From: Trichoplax adhaerens
Taxonomy: Eukaryota; Placozoa; Uniplacotomia; Trichoplacea; Trichoplacidae
Assembly (NCBI RefSeq): GCF_000150275.1
Contig: NW_002060954.1
Coordinates: forward strand, 744,287 to 808,286
DNA: 64,000 nucleotides
Direction: 5' to 3'
Positions 51,997 through 64,000 of this stretch are shown here, one piece after another. A program made the translations under genes and the position numbers. The stretch's first letter is position 1. Each line of letters begins with the position of its first letter. The notes under the pieces were generated by a model. That model worked only from the letters and a program-made list of their open reading frames with translations. It did no database searches and was not told where the DNA came from.

Positions 51997-53838
51997 CAAT
52001 AATATATTGTTCACTAATCACGGAAACGCTAGAAATTTTAACTCCTTAAATTTATGTCAGAATATTATTGCTTATTTCTCTGTATTTACACCGGAGATAA
52101 TATATGATTACTTAAATCTGATGAAATATAGCAGCATCCAGTATCGATAGACTGATGATACCCTTATATCTGCGTTGGAATTGAAAGACTTACTGTACCT
52201 TTAGCTTCAATAACTTTACTAATTATCGTCAGTTTCATAACCAAAACGATATTATAAGTACAGTATAAATATGAAATACGAAAGAATTATATTCGCTCCT
52301 GTCATTATCAGTAGTCTTGCCCTGGTGACACGCTCATTAAGTGTAAACGTATTATCATCCGTACATCGAGCTACGAGAATATATCATGCTTATTTTTGCT
52401 ATACTGGCTGTGTACAAGATTCTACTTTTAATATACCGATGGTTCGGTATTGCTACCGTCTTTGTTCTTATAGAAATTTCATGTCTAGTACTACAGATGA
52501 TAGATATAAATTCTTTCACGTTGAATGTTATCCAAAATAATTTGATATGCTTTATACATACGAGTATATAACAGTTATTATAACTGCTTAAATTTTGCTA
52601 GTTCTATAGCTTATATAATCGAGGAGTTTTTATGTGTTTGTTTTTAGGTGTAAAGCTCTGAACATCTCTATTTGCTGTATCGCCATGTTTTGAAGTAACT
52701 TTGCTAAAAATTTAAACTTATAGCCTATTTTTGCAAATCGATTCTTCTATAGTTTAACGGAAAAAACCTACCTCAGTATCACCTCGATTACACAAAGGAT
52801 AAAAAAAACATCGAAATTTATGATAGGCTAATACTGCGAACTATATTATAATATAATAGCATTTTATACTGCCGTAATAATTACGGTATACTATACTAAT
52901 AATTACAATGTACTATCATAATATCTTACGGACGTAAAATAATTTATTGTGTGTTTGTATGTACTATTAGAAATACGATGATAGTTAGATATGTCATCTT
53001 TATTAAATAAGAAATTTATATGTCATAAAACCATTAATAGTAATTTTTAGTACGGTAAATCGTAAAACTAACTAGTACCTAAATACGAATTAATGGTGAG
53101 AATCGCAGTAGTGCAATATAAAGGATGCAATATATGAACATATGATATTATAGAACTGTAATAAAGTTGTAGATTTAATTGAAATCTTAATTTATGAATA
53201 AGGATCAGTCACAAATTTTTGTAGACAGTGGCTGTTATATGTTATAAATAATTGCCTTTCTCAGTTACGATTAATTATAATTATTATATCATGTAAATTA
53301 CAAAAGGAGGTCTACTACAATATAGCAATCGCAATAATAGTTAAAATGATATGTACGTACAACGTTATTAATGGTGAGATCTTACTGTTTAGTATACACT
53401 TCTTACACATAAACGTATTGCATAATATAATAGTCTTATTATACACAATGAACAAGACATCAAGTAATCGCTTTTACGCTGATACCTTACTTTAAGTGCA
53501 TATTTAAAAAGCATTAAAAACGAACCTTGTAGTACGAATATCAAAATTATAAAACCGGACGTTACGATCTAATGTGGGTTATCGAATTAAAAAAATAATA
53601 CAGGAATTGAACTATGGTGCAGCACAGTATGTGAACATAAAACCCGTTTATATTTATAATCGTGAATTTATGATACAATGTTTAGTATAAAATTGCATAT
53701 TTACCATTTATCACTGTCAACCTTTACAACGGATTCTAAACATACTAATGTAGCGTTTTAAATTTGATTAAAACAGGAACTACAATACCGACTATTTCAT
53801 AAGTATATTAATTACCGCACTCGAGCGTATCGAGTACA
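51997..53838. other. tail-to-tail intergenic region, atlastin / TTC9-like
   Basis: About 1.8 kb of AT-rich DNA. The only frames of note are the 89-codon plus-strand frame 52271-52540, with an N-terminal hydrophobic run and five cysteines, and a hydrophobic frame overlapping it. Neither resembles a known family. No palindrome array. Confidence 0.5.
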
Positions 53839-55490
53839 TTATGTTTTGTTACCAAACATAGCTGCATACATCCGTCTTTCAACCTGTTCGCCCACTTTTT
53901 CCTTGTTCCCTAGCCTTGATAAAGCTTTCTGTATATTATGATCTAGAGATACGTATACATATTACACGAATCTTTTTACGACGTCTGGTAAGAAAGTATA
54001 CGGTATTCTGTATGATACAAGTAAATGTACTTATTTTGCTCAATAGTAAGACTAGCTACGTGAAATTTATGCAACGGGAATCGTGTATGATCAATTTAAA
54101 AATTCAGCAAATTACCATGCGGTTGCAGCGCAGATGCTTTTCGTAAGTCTTTTCCGGCTTTGTCTATATTTCCTATTTCTAAATATGCCAGACCTCTCCT
54201 ATATATCGCTTTACAATTATTCGATTCCAGCATCAACGCCTAAAATATGGAATGAGCCTACTATAACCAACATTGACATACCATGTAAATTAAATTGTAC
54301 ACAGTAATCATTTAAGATCAAACATTTGCAATAACCATTTTACTTATTAGTAATTCAATATTGTAATAGATTCTACTGTACTTATGAGATTTATAATCAG
54401 TTGGCATTCTCATCCAGATTAAGTTAATATTTGTAATTACTGCAAACCTCGTCGCAATGAGAAATAGCTCTCTCCCATTTATTTTGCTTAATTAGACAAA
54501 CTATAAAAGGAAATAAAATAGGTAAAAATTTTCTATAATACTGATCGAAAATTCAAATCAATCTTCAGCACAGATAATGCTTTATATAGCAATATTATGT
54601 CGGGAGATCAAATATAATCATTGTACATGCTATCTTAATTTATTAATTTATTCCCACTAATAGTGAGAGTTCCTACGTAGGAATGAATACTCTAGAATAC
54701 CAGTGTTTTTAGCTGTCACTTATATAAGTATGTAGTAGTTAAATAACTTTACAGTCACCATTTGAAAGATATACTGGCGATAAGTTTACACCAAAAAATT
54801 GCACCTTGCTGCAAAGTTATATACTGTACGCAATCCAAGATTTATTCAATAACATACTGTAGTATGGTAGATTCTACTGGTGCAGTAGTATTATTTCTGC
54901 AGTAACAGTATACAGTACAGTACAGTACAAGGAACATGTCGTTTTGAAGCTTAGTTCTAGATTAGTCTATTTACCTTGAATAATTCACTGTTCATAATGG
55001 ACAAACATTGCTGACAATCCCTAAACAACAGTGATAATCTAGTACTGTAATTTATGCCTTGACTTTCCAGTGCTACTCCGTATCCTACTCTATGTACATT
55101 GATCAATTACTTAAATGCATGTGAAACTGAATTTTACTACATTTCAATTTAACTGGCTGATCATATTCTCATATATTTTTACAGTCAACTGCATTATACA
55201 ATGGCGAAATATACCATACATTAATATCATCAACCTGCTAAGTTGTTATGAAGACTTAATTTGATCGATTGAGCTTCCTCTTTGATCTGTTCTTCCTTGG
55301 AATTGGCTCTATGTTGCGCAGCGTTATCACCGACTAACATTCCTAGCTCTTTCATGGTAGACTTGGATAAGATGCCTTTAACACAGAGTAGAGCATGGTG
55401 GTAAGATCGAATTGCGCTAATGAAATCGCCGTTCTTAAAAGCATCATTGCCGGTATCCTTATGATCATTAGCAAGTTTGATTTTATCCAT
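53839..55490 (-). CDS. TTC9: TTC9-family tetratricopeptide-repeat protein
   Basis: Small TPR protein; TTC9 proteins are thought to be Hsp90/actin-associated co-chaperone-like factors. Exons: 55235-55490, about 54975-55010 (or starting upstream), 54448-54486, 54116-54239 and 53839-53942. Exon 1 carries the first TPR helix pair (HKDTGNDAFKNGDFISAIRSYHHALL), like TTC9C FKEEGNQFYREGKFREAVGKYHRALL, and ends SLHNNLA. Later exons give NKWERAISHCDE, ALMLESNNCKAIYRRGLAYL and LRKASALQPH, aligned with NYERVREYSQ and NAKALYRAGVAFF. The end is ERRMYAAMFGNKT (TTC9C QLYLGMFG). The exon 1 to exon 2 junction is unresolved: exon 1 ends in phase 1, but the obvious acceptor (CAG|CAATGT) needs phase 0. An upstream acceptor at about 55057 restores frame and adds residues. 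Divergent partner is CCSAP. Confidence 0.82.
54902..54929. repeat. short GTAC-palindrome patch inside a TTC9-like intron
   Basis: About 28 bp of ACAGTATACAGTACAGTACAG type, lying in the intron between 54487 and 54974. It is the only clearly intragenic tandem patch I see; the rest are in 5' intergenic regions. Confidence 0.75.
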
Positions 55491-55562
55491 GATGGCCGTT
55501 GAAATATTTGCAGTTCTACTACTACAGTCAATTAGAATACTGTAATACGAATCGATTCAATG

Positions 55563-55920
55563 ACAGTATACTGTACAGTACAGTGACAACATAACAGTCT
55601 TAATCAATTAAAATTACTGTACTGTATGTACCGTACGTTATTGGAGGGAAAGCGGGACTGGAAGTGGCTATTCAGCGTAACAAAGTGACTGTACTGTACA
55701 GTACTATACACTGTATACAGTACTGTAGGGTTAGGGTTAATTGTATCCAACTTTTGCCAGTACAGTACAGTACTACCTTGTACAATACTATACTGTACTG
55801 TAGATGGTAGAAGAAGATGTGGACTGATCATTCTTGGACAGACAGACGCTTTTGGCCTCATGTCGTCAAAATAGTGTGCCAAACACCTCATTATGATAGT
55901 ACTGTACACCACAGTACTTT
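55563..55920. repeat. GTAC-palindrome array, cluster 5
   Basis: Patches at 55563-55585, 55614-55636, 55687-55727, 55759-55803 and 55897-55920 of TACTGTACAGTA-type words, interspersed with unique DNA. Two TTAGGG-like hexamers (GGGTTAGGGTTA) follow the third patch. The first patch starts about 75 bp upstream of the TTC9-like ATG. Confidence 0.87.
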
Positions 55921-56162
55921 AGTATGGAGACGATCGATATTCAATTGACTGACTTTTTCGAAATTAAGTAATGTTATGTTGAATCTTATTATCTGTTACA
56001 ATTTCTGCTTAGAAATAGTTCTATAAGATCGTAGATATTATTTAAATTAGTACTAGTGATTTAGAAAACAGACACGGAAGATCCATATACTAACTATAAG
56101 TAACCATTTTTCGATTTTGACCGCCTCATTTAGTAAGAAAAATCCGCCTGTCTAGTAGTCCA

Positions 56163-56345
56163 TGGTACAGTACAGTACTGTACACAGAGAATCCACAAAG
56201 CAAGGTTAACGGTTATACAGTACTGTACTGTACTGTACTGTACAGTACTATACATTGTACAACGGTACAGTACTAGCACTGTACACTGTACCGAGAATTC
56301 ACAAGTTAACGGTTATGCTGTATTGTAAACTACTATGCTGCTATT
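56163..56345. repeat. GTAC-palindrome array, cluster 6, with internal direct repeat
   Basis: Two motif blocks (56163-56186 and 56217-56292), each followed by a related unique segment. GAGAATCCACAAAG...GTTAACGGTTAT (56187-56216) recurs as GAGAATTCACAA-GTTAACGGTTAT (56293-56316). The second copy lacks about 6 bases. A motif block plus its flank therefore seems to have been duplicated as one unit. Confidence 0.85.
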
Positions 56346-56619
56346 TAAAATTTTTGAAAATTAACTTGTCTATGATTCAATCAGTTCAGTGCTTACGAAT
56401 ACACATTCTTTCTTGTTAGATAGAGTAATCACAAACTATCCCATTTCAAGTAAATACGAAAGCATAGAATTCAGTCAGGACATCAGCATACTGTAGACGA
56501 ACCTACGGTAGACAGTATAGTCAATTGGTGACACCGTGTAGACTACAGTACAGTACTTGATAATTCAATCATTAATTGTTGTTAGTAATTAATCTTACCC
56601 AATATCATAATTATTACCA

Positions 56620-57752
56620 ATGAGAAATTCGGAGTATCGCACTTCATTTAGTAAATTAAATCAAAAAATAGTTCATAATTCTTACTTTGATAATTTAGTA
56701 TATAGACGTAGTAGACGAAATTATGAAAGTAATCATGATCATTTAGTATTTTGTTGGGACGACGAAGATTACTGGAGTGAATGCAAGAGTACCAGTACTG
56801 CTAGTTGCGATGGTAACGACTCGGCGTCCACATCTTCTCGACATCAAGTAGCCGCAGTTAAAGATGAAAATATTATTAAGGATAACAAGGTACAACATAA
56901 TGAATCTTCAAAATCGGTCAAATGTCAAGGGCTAAAAAATGAAAAGAATACCAATAAGACTAATCATGCGCAAGTTAAGAAGAAGAAGAAAGAGAATAAT
57001 TTCAATCTTAGCCCCAACAAATCTCAATTGTCGAAAGAGCTTCCTACAAAAAGTGTGGCAACTCAAACTGTCAGTATTAAGGAAAGCATCCAGAAATGCT
57101 TACAAAAATCAACTTTTGCTAAAGAATCAACAAAAAGTTGTGCTAAAAAGGAAAAGAAAAATTCGGCTGGATCCAAGGTAGCTAACATGAAATTCTTACA
57201 AAAGAGGCCACTTGTAGCTTATGGTATCGGCTGGAAAGATGACTTATGTGGCTCTCGTAGGACATTTAATATCCAAGCTGATAATGGGGTAAGTAAAACA
57301 AAGTTATCTCGTAGCCTACGCAATACGCACCTTATAATAAAGAGATTTACCAGTTAAGAGCTGCATTTACACTATATAATAACAATATTACAAGCACACA
57401 CTAAATAAAGAACAGCTTTTATATCATTAGTACGATAGATAACGCATTATTCAGAGATAAATATAAAAATTTAATTGCTGCGGTAATAAATAAAATATCA
57501 TAAAATGTTACAACTTTCAATGATAGTATTATCTACTGCAGATTCATTTCTCATTCTGAGAATGTAAAATCTTACAAACTATAGGTATATAAAAGTGCTC
57601 GCAATGCATACGAGCGTCGAAAATATTCAAAACATCAAGCAAACTATCTTAGTGTAAACAAGGAAGAAAGTATTTCCAAGAATGACAAAAATCCTAATCT
57701 GTGGGATGCCTCGGCATGGAAAACTGAGTACCAGCGATGTTTTTCGGCTTAG
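56620..57752 (+). CDS. CCSAP: centriole, cilia and spindle-associated protein (CCSAP) homologue
   Basis: Microtubule-binding protein of centrioles, spindle poles and ciliary axonemes in vertebrates. Two exons, 56620-57288 and 57585-57752, give 278 aa (human 270). The N-terminus NSEYRTSFSKLNQKIVHNSY...RRSRRNYE...WDDEDYW follows human KSEYMKRYQEPRWEEY...RLGRRLLE...LWDDWGP. A long low-complexity, Lys/Ser/Asn-rich middle is poorly conserved. The C-terminal block RPLVAYGIGWKDDLCGSRRTFNI corresponds to human [23 protein letters not shown]. Then come VYKSARNAYERRKY and the terminal WKTEYQRCFSA (human WMTEYMRCYSA). The intron splits the conserved block and is needed to reach the terminal motif. Start is the first ATG, directly before the conserved SEY. 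Confidence 0.92.
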
Positions 57753-60700
57753 ATCACATAATTAATTATTGTTCATTTTCGAATTATAGTAATTTCAGTG
57801 ATATCTTATACTGTTTGTATTATACGAGTATCAATTAACTCGAGGTGTGAGGTATAAGTTTCTATACTTCAATCTTACCAGCAAGATGTTGCTACTGTAA
57901 ATTATAGTACAATATGCACGCACATCGTTATATCACTAAGCTACGGTACCTTTTCGTATACTTTTTCCATATGCAGTATATAATTAAATAATCAAATTCA
58001 GTTCCTAGCCACGATTTAAAGCTTTCGCGATAACATTACTAAAACGTAATAGTACTTGCTAAATTATATATATTATATATATATATTTATGCATATATAC
58101 ATACGCGACATGCGTGTATTTATACAACTAATAAAGTAAATCTTCATTTATGAGATCAAATTGACAGGTTTTTGCGATCAACTAGTCAACTTAATTGTAC
58201 AGGCATTGCCCAACTCTTAATGAACTTCTGGTAAAAGATTACTAACTTGTAATAAGTAAAAATAAACATTATTTTTCTCTCTATTCCTGGTATTGATTAT
58301 AGGTTATTTTCAAATTTAAATGGTTCTAAATACATAATTAGCGATTAGCGGATAAATTAATTACCAATCCTAAATGCACCAAACCATCGATTTATAATTT
58401 CTGTTAGTGTATGATTACGACAGACATGCAATGTATACGCCTCAAGACTATAACCGTTCTACGCAGATATTGCAGCTCTTTCACTAAAAAAGTTCATATA
58501 CTAGAAGGGAAGAAGATAATAGCAAATAGATTGTGTTTGAGTATCTTCGTACGTATAGCCCTATCAGTCATATAGTGGATTAAAAAATTTTCATAATAGC
58601 AATAAGCGGTTATTAATAGTTCAGCAAGCTCTCCCTAATTTTATGCGCACACACACAAGAAGAGATAATTACAGTTTATTTTACTGCTGCGATTTATACA
58701 TAATTACATAAAGCTTTAAATGTATTAAAGTTCTCAAGTTGTACAATGTTAACTAGAATAAAGCCAGTATATATTGATAATTAAATTTTAGTTTAAGTGT
58801 CGTTTTACGGTCAATAATTAATCGTAGCTGGTATAGAATGCTGTGATAGTGTTATATACTGTATTAGAGTAGAAATATCTATGTTATGATAATTTTGTTA
58901 GCCTATCCTTATTTTGTTAACTTCTAATTTGGATATACTGTGCTTTAATATAGCAATGGCTTTTTATGACAGTGACATATATATATATATATATATATAC
59001 TGAAATTAATAGTTATATTAGGGAATGCGAATTATCTACTTACCTTTCGAATCATTGTAATTATAACTTACTTATGGTAGATTGTAAATTATCGTGGAAA
59101 TGTCTCGTGATAGGACATATCGTAATCTGACTATTCTGTATTAGTCATCAGATGTCTATGTTCGTAAATACTGTTGTCTGCATTAGGGAGTAGTAGGTAA
59201 AATTAATGTCTTATTCAGTGAATGATTCCAAAGTAAATCGTACTAACTATGACTCATGAACTATTGAGGAAGAGCATATAAATGCAGTATATCGTGTAAT
59301 AAAGTTAATTCTTAAACTTAATGTTTAGCGTAAAATACGAGGCGTCTAAGTCTTTGTGTAGTCTGCTAGTAGAGCGAACGTGTTCCTGATAGTGCAGATA
59401 TCGTTCCTTAATACGTGGTTCAAGGAATTGACTTATTGATCGTATGTTACGTTATCTCGTTGCAAAACTGTTTTGTGATAAATGCCTATTCTAGTTTTGA
59501 TTGCCGATATATGATAAGGTAGTTCGTAAAATGAGATTAACGTTTTAATTTGGAAAATTAATTGATTAATTTAGTCATATTATTTCGCAAGGTATTAGAT
59601 TCACGCTGGAAAGAAATAGTTTTTTACGAAGTCATACGTGCTGATGATATAATTGTAACATACAAATTAATTAAATTGCTTTGCTTTCATGGAAATTAAT
59701 AATATGAGTTTTCAATCTAAGAACGCTTTACTTAACGAACTAACAAGAATAAAACAAAAGGAATTGGTAAAATTTTTATTGCCTATATTCAAGCATCAAA
59801 TATCGAACCATCAATTGTACATACATGAATATTACATATGTATAATTAATTATCCAATGAAGCGAATGCCATATAAGTTGTTAAGATACGTGCACACGGA
59901 TTAGGTAAACTAAACTTAATCATTTTATTTTACGCTAAAAGGAAACGGTTGATTAAGCTCTAAAGCGATTGTTTTTAACTGTACTGCATAATTTACTGAT
60001 GCTATAAGCATCCTCTGCTAATAAAGAAGACACAGATTAAATTACATTAACCTCACATACGAATAAATACTAGCATTGCTTCAATTAACTGTTATCCCTT
60101 TAATAAAATTAGTCTGCGTACAATTAAATCTGTAGTTAATCGACATCGCATTTGATACAGTATCAGCATCCTACTGTGTTGTTACATGAACACAATTGGA
60201 AAAAAATTACTTAAATTTTTACTAAAATGATGCACATCTATTAGACATAAATAAAAGTATAGAAATTTCAACTGAATTTGACTGAGAAAATACAATATCG
60301 TTAATGAGAGTAACCTACTTTCTTTCAAAATCTTGTTATTACCATTACATTGCTTCCATAAGCAGCGTAATGTGTTTCAAAGATATGCCAATACACTGTA
60401 AATACATGAACACCAATAGTAGTATTAATATTTGAAATAGGTAACAGGTAAAATATTAAATCGTAACATATTCGACATATACTCAGCCGAAATAAGTTAA
60501 TTATTAGTAAATTTATTTATATGCGCAGATAATGAATAAATCGCGAAGGTTATGTGGAAAAGCAGTTAGTTTATGAGCATTCGCAGCAATAGTCAAATTG
60601 TCATTTTTCAACAAAATGCAAATCGTTACAACAGAAAATACGATTTCAGTTATTAATTTAAATTATGCAATTCTATTCTAATACTACACTTGGATCCAAT

Positions 60701-62843
60701 ACCTATTATTATAGATGATAAAATAGGTCACTAATATTCTACATTTCATTTAGAAAGTACTCTAGCTATGTATTAAATTTCATATTTCTGCATTAGTATA
60801 TCATCACGTGTATAAATAAGTTGATTATTCTATCTAATCATGTTTATTTATCATAAAACAAGCTTAGCTGGTTGCTGCATCACTGCATAGTCAACTCTAG
60901 TCCTTAGCTTATACCCGCAGAGGTAACTCTATCCATGTAATAAGTTATATCCAATTACCGCATCATAACACGATGTTACGTTGCAGAAGTAAAGAATGGT
61001 AACAATTAATTACAGATCATACTTTCTAATTTATGTAATAGCCGCAAATACAAGTAAATCGATTTCAATTACGATATTGTTAGAGACTCATCTGTCTCCA
61101 TATGCATCCAGCTGTGATAATTCCGTCGACGCCGTAATCGGACGGTTCTCTGCTAATGTTTTATTTTCTTAATCTAAATATTATATATCGATCCTGGCTG
61201 TGATTACAAGTAAGAATGATACATTTTCTTTCCCATGCTCGAGACAAATAGAACTTGTATATAAACTAACAACTTTAACCTTTAATGCAATAAGTTATAG
61301 ATCTATTTAACTTATTTTACGTCAGAATGATGTCATTTTAGTTCTCTTGTAATAATAATTCTATGATTGTAATTGGTAATATTGACTTCAAATCCTAATT
61401 AATGGTATCAATTTTTGAGTATGTACTTTTGTATTTTTTATTATTTTATTGATCATGATATAGCATATTTACTTGAGATCAATAATAGTCAAAAGACAAG
61501 ATATCTTGAGTCATACACTATACGTATACGATTTTATAATCATTAGTACTATTTCATAATTAAATTTAGATATACTGTATTTCGAGGTAAAAAATTTGAA
61601 GTCATAGAGCTACATTTAAAAATAAATGTTTAATGTTTTATTAGTAGAATTAACCAAAAATATCTCCCTAGAAATAAAATTATTTACCAGAAAGACGATA
61701 GAATGGTATTTTCGGAAATAGTCAAGATATTGTCAGATATAATAAGGAAATTCCCATATGCTTTTATCGCGCAGGGGGTCCCTAACTGATCTGATTAGTA
61801 AGATCTGAAGTTGTCTCTAAATTAAACGAAATGCAGATATGAAAGATAGCTATTTCGAGCAATTTTTAACTATAAAAGTTAACCGATTTAAATTTGATTG
61901 CTTTAGTAAAGGTAAAATGAAATTAAAAGAAGAGATAACTAACCAACATAACAGTTTTAACTCTGCTCATAATTTACATGTACGAAAATAGATGCAAGTA
62001 TAATTTACAAAAAATGTCTGCTTATTTTGTCTGATTCTGTCCTTGTAATTTTTATAATACTACTTCAGCTTTTCACTATTACGGGATATAATTTGTGCGC
62101 ATATTTTATTGATTACCACGCCCGTTCAGCAACTACAACATAAAATCTGTTGTCTGATATTACAATGTAGTTTAGATGATGAGATTAATATTTTAATGTT
62201 TTCTTTATGCAAAACTAAATATTTTAATAAATTAGATGGTTAAAACTCTGGTCACGAAATTATCAAGAAAGTACTGCAATTTATGTTTTGAGAAATAATC
62301 GGTAGTATATAAAAATTCAAGTAGCGTTGTTAAATTGATTTAAAATAAATAGACAAGTGAGCAAGGAGGGGGGCGATCATCGTGTCGCGTCGATGTTAAT
62401 GCGGCTATGTTATTAATATTGACCGTCTGGAATGTGACCGAAGATAAATATATCAACAAGCGACATTAAAGTAGACTGTCCCTAACGTAACTATTCTGTT
62501 TATACTACATTAATAGGGTAATAATATTATTAATTAACATTCAGTAAATTAGCCACGAATGGGATTTATCTCATCTCTATACCCGTTATTATTGTTAGGA
62601 GATGGCGCTACCTCCTACGGTATGTTATTAATCACTACAGTATAAATCCAATCAGATAAGCTGAAAAGCCTTTTTATGCCAGTACCTATCCAGCCATAAC
62701 TATCATACGCGTATATCGAAGTATAACTTATAAAAATTACGTGATATTTGGTTCCAACAGTCACTTGATTACTTATTGTAACCAATAAGAAAAGATCATT
62801 TAATTAAAATACACTCAAGACTACTGAGTTGAAAAGGGAAAAA
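57753..62843. other. 5-kb tandem intergenic region, CCSAP / CRD-like gene
   Basis: AT-rich with no coherent exon chain. A 71-codon plus-strand frame (59689-59904) is the longest and is probably chance. A (TA)n microsatellite lies at 58977-58999 and a related TATATA patch at 58061-58088. No palindrome array was seen even though this region includes the 5' flank of the downstream gene. Confidence 0.55.
58977..58999. repeat. (AT)n microsatellite
   Basis: Uninterrupted run of about 23 bases of alternating A and T in an intergenic region. Confidence 0.95.
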
Positions 62844-64000
62844 ATGAAGATCATTCGTGTTTCATTATGGCTTCCATTACTGACTGTTCTTGGGCTAAGT
62901 GATCATATTAGTGCTATGTTTCATGGTGGTGACATTATCCATGACGGACAGTCTAATTCGGCTAATACAGACATGGTGCATAGAGTGACACCTGTCAGAC
63001 AGCCAACAAAGGTTAGTAAGTTAAAAGGCAATAACTTATCGATATTTACTATTCATCTACGGTATGACTATTAATCATCTAGATTGTATCGTCAAGCTTA
63101 TTGGGATCTTGATTCTACCTAAAATATTAGTGTTGAATAAGTTGTTCTCGTTATTTATGAGAAGATTTTACCGATTTCTTAATATCCATTCAATTTTACA
63201 TGCTAACCACAGATGACTCTTGATTGAAATGATATTATTTTAAATCGATATCGATATCATTAAAAAGTATATAATTTATCTTGATGTTTTCATAGGTAGT
63301 ACACGATGTAAAAATTCGATCAGCAGACAAAGTTTACCTCTACAGCAAGATTAATTCTTGTACCAGGCCTAATGCTAGTGTACTGGCTACTTGTGGTATC
63401 GACTATCGGGTGCCAACTACTGTATTATTTCATAATATACTGCAAGTGAAGAATTATTTAGCCCAGATGGCCCGCCGGAATATGATTGTCTACAATAGCA
63501 AGTGCGCTTCTATTGTTACGAAAATCAAATGCAAAACATTGCTACCAAGATGTTCCGAGGATTATACGACAGTTTATTTAAACGACATACAGGAAGAATG
63601 TAATCAAGCCGCGATATGGTGTCAAAATGCCACTAATTTCCCCCACGTTAATATTTGCAAACAGAATCGTAGTGTTTATAGCTTTAATCAATGTATTAAA
63701 CCGCCATTATCTTTCGATAATCCATCACTATGCAATCAACCTATGCTACCGTCTTATAGTACCATTCCACAATGGCTGCTACCAAATTTAAAGCTAAGTT
63801 CATCAAGATTAAATGAGAATTTACGACTCTTATTATCTTTAAATGGTGCCAAAAATGGATGTATTGACAAAACTATTATGACGATGTGCCAATCCATTCC
63901 ACATTGCTCTACCGACGGTACCCATTTATTAACAACCCTATCTGAGAGTCAATGCGAAGCAACAGTTAAGTGGTAGGTAATCGCTATTAGATATCGCACT
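62844..64000 (+). CDS. 5' part of a secreted/membrane protein with cysteine-rich repeats resembling frizzled CRDs
   Basis: Exon 1, 62844-63011, encodes a signal peptide (MKIIRVSLWLPLLTVLGLSDHISA) and ends at AAG|GTTAGT. Exon 2 starts at 63296 in the same phase and stays open to about 63974, where a donor (GTAGGT or GTAATC) is followed by the window edge, so the gene continues. Exon 2 holds a cysteine array: SCTRPNASVLATCGIDYRVPTT, later KCASIVTKIKCKTLLPRCSED, QEECNQAAIWC and FNQC. Spacing and the KCKTLLPRC motif resemble a frizzled CRD (LC...FPVC). A second copy begins CIDKTIMTMCQSIPHCSTDG and ends SESQC. Several N-glycosylation sites are present. It may be an extracellular receptor or matrix protein; assignment to the frizzled CRD fold is tentative. 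Start is the ATG at 62844, since upstream codons are charged and lack an ATG. Confidence 0.7.

Larger units (their letters stand above)
55491..56619. promoter_or_regulatory. shared 5' intergenic region, TTC9-like (-) / CCSAP (+)
   Basis: 1.1 kb between the start codons, with two palindrome arrays (55563-55920 and 56163-56345) and an array-free middle. A pair of direct repeats unrelated to the motif lies inside the second array. Confidence 0.6.

Noticed and set aside
55727-55741. Two TTAGGG-like hexamers, possible interstitial telomere
   Set aside because: Only about two units in one place; too short to distinguish from chance beside a TAG/GTA-rich repeat.
59689-59904. 71-codon frame starting MEINNMSFQSKNALL
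   Set aside because: The first 30 residues look protein-like, but the rest is Ile/Tyr-rich and no exon partners or homologues were found.

Overview
The window is eukaryotic nuclear DNA from an early-branching animal. It is roughly two-thirds A+T and carries about fourteen protein-coding genes, most split by short GT-AG introns of about 60-500 bp. Gene content is plainly metazoan (atlastin, CCSAP, C16orf89/UPF0764, CEBPZ, dynactin ARP10, a group A bHLH factor, a cysteine-rich protein resembling a frizzled CRD). The base composition, short introns and vertebrate-like exon conservation fit a placozoan (Trichoplax/Hoilungia type) best. That is an inference; a sponge or cnidarian cannot be excluded by eye. 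No phage, plasmid, CRISPR, rRNA or convincing tRNA features were seen.

Layout, left to right: MRPS5 (-, runs off the left edge), COX16 (+), a possible 32-aa membrane micropeptide (+), an intronless bHLH gene (-), a 13.4-kb gene-poor stretch, ACTR10 (-), CEBPZ (+), a C16orf89-like gene (-), an unrecognised 116-aa gene (+), TMED10 (-), MRPL33 (+), ribokinase RBKS (-), atlastin (+), a TTC9-like TPR gene (-), CCSAP (+), a 5-kb empty stretch, and the 5' part of a secreted cysteine-rich gene (+, runs off the right edge). Gene models were built by hand-splicing: splice sites, reading phase and remembered homologues were made to agree. Exon coordinates are therefore specific, but no transcript data support them.

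The most striking feature is the combination of gene order and a repeat. Orientation alternates so regularly that there are six head-to-head pairs: MRPS5/COX16, ACTR10/CEBPZ, C16orf89/unknown, TMED10/MRPL33, RBKS/ATL and TTC9/CCSAP. Five of the six shared 5' regions contain dense arrays of a self-complementary motif, TACTGTACAGTA and overlapping variants built on GTAC. The sixth, only 369 bp long, has scattered degenerate copies. Tail-to-tail and tandem intergenic regions lack such arrays. This looks like a recurrent element of bidirectional promoters, or an element that settles there, and is the best candidate here for an undescribed system.

Functionally the genes are mostly housekeeping: mitochondrial translation and respiration (MRPS5, MRPL33, COX16), ribosome biogenesis (CEBPZ), ER and secretory trafficking (TMED10, atlastin), dynein/dynactin and centriole biology (ACTR10, CCSAP) and sugar metabolism (RBKS). 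One developmental transcription factor lies next to a large non-coding domain.
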